From Branchiostoma floridae (Eukaryota; Chordata; Leptocardii; Amphioxiformes; Branchiostomatidae), in contig NC_049992.1 in assembly GCF_000003815.2 (NCBI RefSeq), positions 7,172,344 through 7,236,343 of the forward strand: a stretch of 64,000 nt of DNA. Reading direction: 5' to 3'. Positions 61,401-64,000 of the stretch are shown in pieces (position 1 is the first letter of the stretch; every line of letters starts with the position of its first letter). Position numbers and translations under genes: made by a program. The notes below the pieces were generated by a model that saw only the letters and a program-made list of their open reading frames with translations, ran no database searches and was not told where the DNA came from.

Positions 61401-64000
61401 TGTAAATGAATACAGACTGCTTCCTTGAAATAATCTCCTGTTTAAGATTTTGCAACGATCTCTCCTATAATTTAACAGAAAATGTAACAGGGCTTGGATA
61501 CCTTCAGCTTAAGTAGTACCTAAGTGGCAAAGACATATCTACTAACAGATCAACAAAAACTAAAAAAAGAAAAGTAGTGCCTGTTTGTTTTTAGAAAGAC
61601 AAATAGCGCGCTGCGGAGATTAGAGAGATACATAAACTGTTATCGCGCTCATCAGAAGTATTTCTGTGTAATCTTAATGATGGAATCTTGCCCCTGGCAC
61701 TTTGTTCAATTACAGCCGAGGAGCCGGGGTGAAATTTATAGTAGAGTGGGCGCATATCTCCGCTCAGGTCCCATAAAGAGCCAATGTTTGCTTAACACAT
61801 CAATCTTACGGCAATAATGATGCCTGGATGTCTGAAGAGCAACAATAATAACCGCCGTAGCAGAAAAAAATATTCCCTTTTCAGGGAAAACCAAATGCTC
61901 CACGCTGCAGGCGGCCACACTTTCCCGGCCGGCAACTTTACAGCCATCCGTCTACATAACCCTCGTGTGAGAACGAAATTGCTCTATCATATCGAAACCA
62001 ATTCTTTAAAGGAAAGCATTTAACTTGTGATGCCATTCTGCCCCGGCGTTCTCAATTTTAAGAGAGGAGAAAAATTGCTTGGGGTTTTACGGCCAGCCAT
62101 AGGTCTTCTGTGGGCAGGCAGGTTTATTGAACAATCCAACCTTGAGGCATTGAATGAAATGGATCTACCCACAGCTTTTCTTCTTTTTTACAACTGCACA
62201 AAACCTGTGATAACCATACAAATTCTTCAGATTAAACTTTCCTTCTTATCCACAAAGAATCTTTACAACGTCAGTGTTGGCTTCTTCTTTTTTAAAGATA
62301 TACGAAGATGAACCGTAATGACTTGTGTGTCGAGGAAGGTGGGAAGCGAAGCAGAGTTAAAGCGGGGGCCACAGGTGTGAGAGGGTGCGCCCCACTACAC
62401 AGGTAATCAAGGGACAACCTGGCTGTACGATCCATCTGCCAACTCAAGGGATAAATCAAGTTGGAGGCACCACATGCTTGCTAACACAAACCCTACAGAG
62501 AGAAATGCTCTCCTTGCCCTTTTTTTCACCTGGTAAGGCCATGCTCATTTAGTTTCTAGGTTCTCAGCTTTTTAGAGAATTCTAACACAGAACTGAAAGA
62601 TAAGCGAAAACAGAGTATGAGAGGAAGTCTCTACCTTACTAAATTTCCATAAAGAATCATATGCAGACCAACTGAGTGACTAGTTGTAGTCTATACAGCA
62701 AAGGCCTGAGAAGTTTTGATTTGTTGCAATTTTAGTACTTTCCTGGACCGCCATGGTCCAAATGGTAGATGCCACTTGCAGAATCCCAATACAAACTCTT
62801 TTATGTATTTCTCTCAAATCTGTAAACTACAAAACACTTATGAGAAGGTGGGTTGATTTTGTAGACTTTCCAAGCGGAAATTAACGTCTGTTCCACCACT
62901 ACGTTTTATTGACGTGGTCACCACAATCAGCAACTGCTTATTGTTCGTTATTAGACATTGCCACAAATAACCCGGCCAATAAACATTCTACATTTTCACA
63001 TATTCTTGTCTGCAGTATAAAGTCAATGATTCTCCTCAGTAGTAAAAGAGTAGCTAGTTTTACAGCCAGGAAATCTGTCTTTGGAAACTTTTAAATGAGT
63101 TGTCTTATGTGTCTGTCAGCAACCTATATGCAAAACAGCTAATTGAAAATGTGGCAAGACTTTTCTCCCCCTCTACTGCGACGAGGCAGGTGTTTTTAAA
63201 TTTGACTCATTATGGAGCAGTTTGAGTCGCTTTGTCTGCCAGGGAACACCACGAGACAAATTGGATTGTGCCATGCCAGCCTTCACAAATTACGGCTCCG
63301 CCAAGCGCCTCCATCACGAGACGTGCTGCTTACCATGCACAACAACGTCTCTAATAACCGCGCCAGCGTGGGATACATCCATCAAGGAACAGGGTAAGGA
63401 GTGATCGGTAGGGGGGGAGGGTAAAGGCTGTAAGTGACAGATGAGTACATTTACTTTAAGAAAGAAGAAGTTTCCACACAGCAGGAGTCAACAGCAACAG
63501 GACGGCCTGCATTTTGGGGAGTGGGTTAATGCCGGGCAAAACAAGATGGATCGGTAGCTATACAGCGCTGAATGTCTGTCGCATTTGGGATCAGATTTTC
63601 ATTTAGCGGGGTAGGTAGTGCCCCATTTCACCGACACTGGAGCACACAATGTGTGTATTATGATGTATCCGGTAGGGGTAAAAGGAAGTGGTTAAGATTG
63701 CAGCTGCTCCCACGTAACCTGCAGCTTACAACGCCATTGGCTTTCAGGCCGTCCAATCTTCTCCGTTATAGGGATCCGCGCAACAGCAACAACGAGATAA
63801 AACCTCATTACAAACCAAGCAGCCGGAGCTTGATTTATGGCTCCTTCCGTTACACTGCGGGGGAATATTAAAGACTCTGCTCATAGTCTGCCCTTTTCTG
63901 TGTAGATCCGTCTACATTATACAAGACAAACGAAGTGTATCCTCCCTGATTTCTAGTCTACGGCAGGCGGCGCGGAACCCCGATGCCGTCGACGCTGCCT
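58443..64000 (-). other. Upstream intron or flank of Eph-B
   Basis: No ligand-binding exon is seen on the minus strand, so the Eph-B intron probably extends beyond the window. It holds a tandem repeat at 60898-61103, a TCAAGGTCA site at 59662 and a segment at 61620-61860 that looks like conserved regulatory DNA. Nothing else is recognised. Confidence 0.6.
60898..61103. repeat. Tandem duplication, period about 105 bp
   Basis: CAATGGGTCCAAGGTCG at 60898 and CAATGGACCCAAGGTCG at 61003 start two copies that share AAAATTTGACCTTGAA and GAATTGATGGAGGA in order. Confidence 0.85.

Overview
This is a 64 kb piece of an animal nuclear genome. Genes are split by GT/AG introns, and the intergenic DNA is AT-rich with SINE-like, foldback and tandem repeats. 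There are two runs of N, at 19519-19618 and 21351-21776. The gene content and the repeat families fit a cephalochordate (amphioxus, Branchiostoma). That assignment is inferred from recognised family style, not from a database search.

Layout. (1) 1-2877, minus strand: a leucine-rich-repeat (LRR) single-pass membrane protein in two exons. Its 3' end runs off the left edge. Its cytoplasmic tail carries five tandem tyrosine motifs. (2) 2878-11550: no confidently assigned exon. The stretch holds a complete 438 bp terminal-inverted-repeat element with target duplications, a foldback repeat, a hammerhead-like repeat tail and a tiny signal-peptide-like ORF. (3) 11551-25438, plus strand: an Eph receptor tyrosine kinase gene (Eph-A copy here), seen from its second fibronectin III domain to the stop codon. 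One kinase exon is apparently lost in the second N run. (4) 25439-29425: the convergent 3' flanks of two genes. (5) 29426-58442, minus strand: a second Eph receptor gene (Eph-B copy here), seen from the first fibronectin III domain to the stop. It contains a 17.7 kb intron (40389-58109). (6) 58443-64000: upstream intron or flank of Eph-B with no recognised exon.

The two Eph genes lie tail to tail. Eleven exons seen in both copies, from FN3-2 to the last kinase exon, have identical lengths: 224, 70, 115, 56, 141, 186, 62, 99, 111, 45 and 143 bp. This points to an inverted duplication of one ancestral gene. By hand alignment the kinase N-lobe is about 90% identical, while the second FN3 domain is about 56% identical. 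Both proteins keep the glycine-rich loop, VAIK lysine, HRDLAARN and DFG motifs, the juxtamembrane tyrosines and the SAM domain. Both end in a low-complexity Pro/His/Asn tail with P-[IV]-A-N-G motifs and a Φ-x-Φ carboxy terminus, as expected of a PDZ ligand. The ligand-binding and cysteine-rich exons of both genes are not visible. For Eph-B they should lie right of 64000. For Eph-A they may lie left of position 1, which would place the LRR gene inside an Eph-A intron on the opposite strand.
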